DNA of 64,000 nt from NCBI GenBank assembly GCA_907165135.1, contig OU015567.1, forward strand, positions 5,399,001-5,463,000, given 5' to 3'. Origin of the DNA: Oikopleura dioica. Lineage: Eukaryota > Chordata > Appendicularia > Copelata > Oikopleuridae. The position numbers and the translations under genes are program-made. The notes under the pieces were generated by a model that saw nothing but the letters and a program-made list of their open reading frames with translations, was not told the DNA's origin and did not search any database. Shown one piece after another: positions 59,802-64,000 of this stretch; the stretch's first letter is position 1; every line of letters begins with the position of its first letter.

Positions 59802-62800
59802 GTTTAGGTGGCGATTTTAGGTCGAAAACTTAAGGGTATCACCGACCTTATAAATTTTAGCTCTAGAGCTCTTTCTAAGCTTTATTTTAATACCAAAATC
59901 TTAAGTAGCCCTAAGGGTATACACGGAGAAAACGATGTTTGAAACTTCCGAAAAATTCGAGGGGGTTAACCTTAATATTGACGCCTATTTCCTATTGCTT
60001 TCTCTTCTTTCTTCAAATTCCCTGTTTTCAGTGGTGGCAACATGTTTTTCAAATTTGCTCTTTCAATTTGAAATTTTTAAAAAGAAAAAGCTGAGCGCAG
60101 TTAAGTGAATATTTTATGATTGCCGATAGCGCGTGCTTGGCAAACAAGAATGAACTCGAATATCGGGCGGAAAGAGCACCACTGTTTCCTGCCGGAGTCA
60201 CGATCCGGATCATTGTGCGCTGTTTCAACTACAGTTACATGTTCTCAAATTGAATCAAAAAATAGCCGGAACAAAGATAAGTTAATTGAACAATAAAGTT
60301 TCGATTTCAAAAGACTGATACAATAAAAGAAGTGATTTGAGATCATGGCATTAACGGACAAAGCTTTTTCTTCCTTGCTTGATCAGTCAGGCCGCGAATT
60401 CTGAATTAACTGATGTAAAAAATAGTAATTTTAGGGAGGTCTTATATGGCCTAAAAGAGGTCTTTGTGTTAGTTATTTGATTTCACTTACAATGTCAAAG
60501 CAAAATACATAAAGGAAGAATTAAATCCGATCTTATGGTCTTTCTCAAAAAATACAGAATTCTAGGAAGATTTATAAATGAACACCTGTGAATACGGGAC
60601 TTGAAATTTCTTTCAGGAAAACAAAATCGACCGCACTGGACAGGGTCTCTTCCGAGTTCTTCCCTGTTTGCTGAAAGTTGGCCGATTAAAAATTATCAAA
60701 TTGATTATACGTATCCGAAATATTCTTTTCTCAAAAATCAAGAAAACAATCGGAAAAATAATCATGCTCCAACTTAAAATGATATTTTTATGAATTTATT
60801 TATTGATATTTTGAATATAATTAGGCTTATTAGATGAAAATTCTGCCCACCTTTATAAGTTAGTTTAGGGGCTATATGACACAGTTTTGGAAAGCTCAGA
60901 AGCTGAGCTTTCATTTGGGCACCATATAAAGGGGTCTAGTTTATGCCCGCAAGGCAATTCATGAGACTGGAAGTTCCGAAATCTATTATATTATATAATA
61001 GTAAAAAATAAGTACCTTTTATATTCATTGAGAATTTCGTCGAACATTTAAAAAACTCTCTTATTGAAAATCTTCCTTCTCTTGACTATCTGAAACAGCG
61101 GAAACTGCTCAGAAAAAAGCCCAAAATCGTCAAATTTATTTAATTTCGACTTTGACAGGCGACGGTGCTATATAAAAAGTGGACAGTATCTTTATTCGCC
61201 TGTGACAGTCTTTCGAGCAAATTTGAAAAGGCTTTTTTGCGCTGCCATAATCTCGAAAGATCCGATCCGCAAACATCGGAACACGAATCTAACAACTACA
61301 GATCTTTTCATTTCATTTTAACAGTTTTCGAGCCACATTAGCAATTTTTTTCTTTCAGTAAGAAGGAAGTAGTGTAATCGCCGGGCTCTTGCTTTTATTT
61401 CGGAAACAAACGATTTTGTTTTATCTAAAATCAACTATTTCAACGACCAATTTCAAGTTCTTTTCTAGCTCCAAAATTTTCACTCAAAACAGTAGTTTGA
61501 AAATTCCTGTCTAAGAGGGTCAATTAGACTATCGAATCGTCAAGGTGATCAAAAAACAGGATTCAGGTCGTTTCGCTAGTTAACTAAAGAAGGTCATGAC
61601 ATGATATCGCATTTGAGCTTCAAATGGCACTCGACTGGTTTTGACAATATACGATTAACTGAATATTTAGGGATAGTCCTCGAAAAATTTGTATTACAAC
61701 TGAGCCTGATTCAATTTTTTTGAAAAAAAAATATTTTTTAAATCAATTAATGAAATAATAAAATGAATATTCAAGAGTTAAGATTGAAGCCATTTTTAAA
61801 TTAACGTTTCTGTTTAATTTATTATTATATATTCATATTGGTGTTAAAAATTATGATAAATTCGCGACGTATTTCGTATCATTTCATAAAGTTTCAAGTG
61901 CAGAAGATAAAAAGTAAAATGCCGACGCTATACTTCTGAAGATATGAAATTGTTTCATTTTTTTGATTTTGACAATCAGAAGCGTTGCTGTCCTTTTATA
62001 AGACGTAAGCAGGTGGCTGAGGCAAGATGGCCAGCTGATGAACCGAACCATTTTATCGACCGGGTTTTTCTTATCAATTATTCTTATCAGCTGCTTTTTC
62101 TTTCTCTTAGTTTTTTATCAAAAAATAAATGACTGAAACTTTTTAATAAAAATTATTAAATAAATAAATAACTAAGAATTTTTAGATCTCAAAGCAAATC
62201 TAAAAACATCCCTTGTCTAGGGATCATTGATAAATCTGCGCTAGAATCCCCGAAAAACTGGTTGTTTATCGCTTCAGAGAAAATTGCCCGGAACAAGATT
62301 GGAACGTGTCTCCTTGAGCTCCTGGTCGCTCAATCAAGCAGCTGCAGCGGCTCGATTATCGACAACCATGTTGTGAAAAGAAATGACAAGCAATTTTAAG
62401 ATTTTGAATTGAAATTCAGCAGATCAAGAACAACTTGGCTGCCCCCAAGAAAGTCTTTAGATGACCACATTTATTGAGCGCTACTTTGTCGACTTTTCCT
62501 TGGAATCAAAAAATTAAATCGATTCCTTTTAAATTGGATTGAAAAAATTTGCAGCTTTTGGGAGACACGTGACCTGTCAGTCAAGCTTTTCGCCGTTCTG
62601 TTTTTCCAGCTGGATTTCGAATTCTGAATTCGAGAATGAATTTTTCCTTCCTCAAACATAGACGATTTTTCGATGAGTAATGCTTCGTAGCCAGAGGATG
62701 AACAAGGGCATGCGCTAAAAATCGAAGACGAACAAGGGGTACACTTTCTTAAAAAATCTATGAATTGAGAAAATGATAATATCGACTGATAACGATCTGG

Positions 62801-63285
62801 TTGCTAAAATGGTTCGTTTTATCTACTGCTTATTCTCTCTAAGCCACCTGCTTTATCAAATAAAACCAGCGCGAAATTTTTTTACAGAAAGAATAATTAA
62901 ATGAAGCAAATGCTAGTTTTTGAAAGATCATGGATTGCTTCAGCCTTCCAGCTTATTTTCAGATAAAATGAATCTTTTCTCTTAAAATCTTGAGGATCCA
63001 GATGATGAGATTGCGAATCTGCTAATAAAATAATCCCTAGTCAACAGTTTCTAATTGAAGACTTTCTCAAATTCTCTCTAACGGAAATAATCAACCATTG
63101 AGCAAGATAATGCGGCGCTTATTTTAATTCTTCTCGACTGAACAAGAGTCGGCTAATTACGCGGTTTCTAAAGGCATGTCTCGTTCAATTCTAGATGAGC
63201 TGGCCGCCATGATTTTTTTCAAATATAAAACGCAAATTTTACATTTTCAAATCAATTTTTTAATGAATTTTTCAAGGGCGCGAAA
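59802..63285. other. Long non-coding stretch
   Basis: About 3.5 kb, AT-rich, with no gene I can support. A few hydrophilic frames (for example 61944-62132) lack splice or motif support. It may hold regulatory DNA of a neighbouring gene outside the window. A near-palindromic pair (GGGGCTATATG / CATATAAAGGGG) lies at about 60868-60934. Confidence 0.5.
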
Positions 63286-63329
63286 TTGACGAAACTGAAT
63301 TTTTGGGGACTTTGTTCAACCAAGAGCGA

Positions 63330-63720
63330 CGATTTCAGATGGTTTCTTCTTTTTGTTTTGGAGGTTTCAGACGATTTTCAAACGAACGAGCATCTTTTTA
63401 TTCAAGATCGAAGACAGTGGCGCTCCTTCAAATTCAACCCTCTCGAGTCCACTTTTGAAGAACGCGAAGAAACTTCGAAATTTAAAAAAAAGAAGAGGAA
63501 TCATTACTCAATTTTGACCAAAAATGAAGTTGATTGTCAAATCCTGACTCAGGATTTTTGATTTCAGATGGTTTCTTCTTTTTGTTTTGGAGGTTTCAGA
63601 CGATTTTCAAACGAACGAGCATCTTTTTATTCAAGATCGAAGGCAGTCGCGCTCCTTCAAATTCAACCCCCTCGAGTCCGCTTTCGAGGAAGGCGAAGAA
63701 ATTTCGAAATTTCGAACTTA
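63330..63720 (+). repeat. Tandem duplication, two units of about 235 bp
   Basis: The unit starting GATTTCAGATGGTTTCTTC and containing TTTCAGACGATTTTCAAACG occurs at about 63330-63500 and again at about 63562-63715, with few differences. Each unit has an open frame (FVLEVSDDFQTNEHLFIQDR against FLFWRFQTIFKRTSIFLFKI in another phase), so it may be duplicated exons. A half CCTGACTCAGGA palindrome sits at the boundary (63541-63556). Confidence 0.7.
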
Positions 63721-64000
63721 ATTCGAAATAAATGATTATTCCCAAGTTTCTCGGCCTCGTTCTTTTTTTTGCACTGACCCGCAAAACTTTCAACAAAACT
63801 TACGCTCCCCGATTGTATTATCAAAGAAATCATAACAAATTCGATAAAAGAATTACATAATTTAAAATTGTCGTTCCAAAGAAAAGATAAAGAGAGAAGT
63901 TTTCAGTAATTTTTGCTTAGTTTGCGATTCTGTCATTATTTGAGTTTTTGACAGAAGCTATCAGATAATCAGGGAGTTTCAAACTTTTATCGAAGGCGAG

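Noticed and set aside
1-64000. tRNA, rRNA or CRISPR arrays
   Set aside because: No cloverleaf with a proper T-loop box, no rRNA core sequences and no regularly spaced repeat-spacer array were seen. GGTTCGA-like matches near 630 and 35400 belong to R330 repeats.

Overview
The window looks like a very compact animal genome. Introns are tiny (about 40-50 nt), there are some likely non-GT donors (GC-AG, perhaps GA-AG), intergenic gaps are short, genes sit on both strands with divergent starts, and many small secreted proteins are present. A Gla domain, extracellular kelch proteins, an SLC7 transporter and Sulfotransfer_4-type enzymes fit a chordate. My best guess is an appendicularian tunicate (Oikopleura-like). 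This is inference from gene structure and families, not from a database match.

Layout. 0.8-2.8 kb: a nine-exon SLC7 amino-acid transporter. 3.2-8.4 kb: two tandem minus-strand kelch genes, both apparently damaged, the second by two short inverted-repeat insertions. 9.0-11.5 kb: two related small secreted proteins flanking a 1.7 kb fold-back element. 11.7-12.6 kb: a sulfotransferase. 12.8-44.2 kb: a Gla-kelch gene cut in two by a 29.9 kb element. 44.6-47.6 kb: a second sulfotransferase plus Cys-rich-kelch module, a duplicate of the interrupted one. 47.8-59.8 kb: small secreted, RING-finger, lectin-like and unrecognised genes. 59.8-64 kb: mostly non-coding.

The main find is a complete Polinton/Maverick (polintovirus-like element) at 13156-43030. 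It has perfect 49-bp terminal inverted repeats starting AG and ending CT, and a perfect 6-bp target duplication CCAGTG. It is inserted in a coding exon of the Gla-kelch gene, and the two gene halves lie exactly on either side. It encodes the expected replication, integration and virion set: protein-primed family B DNA polymerase, retrovirus-type integrase, FtsK/HerA-type packaging ATPase, adenain-like protease, double jelly-roll major capsid protein and a small jelly-roll penton-like protein. It also carries about ten unrecognised genes. These include two divergent genes that together hold four copies of an undescribed C-x4-C domain, a very basic short ORF that overlaps the protease 5' exon, a single-pass membrane protein, and an acidic Cys-rich protein with SUMO-type motifs. 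Many of its genes, including the polymerase and integrase, have host-like mini-introns. The right-hand 8 kb of the element is nearly gene-free and full of nested repeats, some of which also occur in host DNA elsewhere in the window.

A second theme is transposon insertion into exons. Two MITE-like elements lie in kelch gene 2, and a 564-bp pentamer-rich element with an 8-bp target duplication lies in a gene at 53-54.7 kb. In each case the uninterrupted reading frame can be read across the target site, so these are either fresh disruptions or candidate new introns. Exon boundaries below were read by eye from splice sites and reading-frame continuity, and individual junctions may be off by a few bases.
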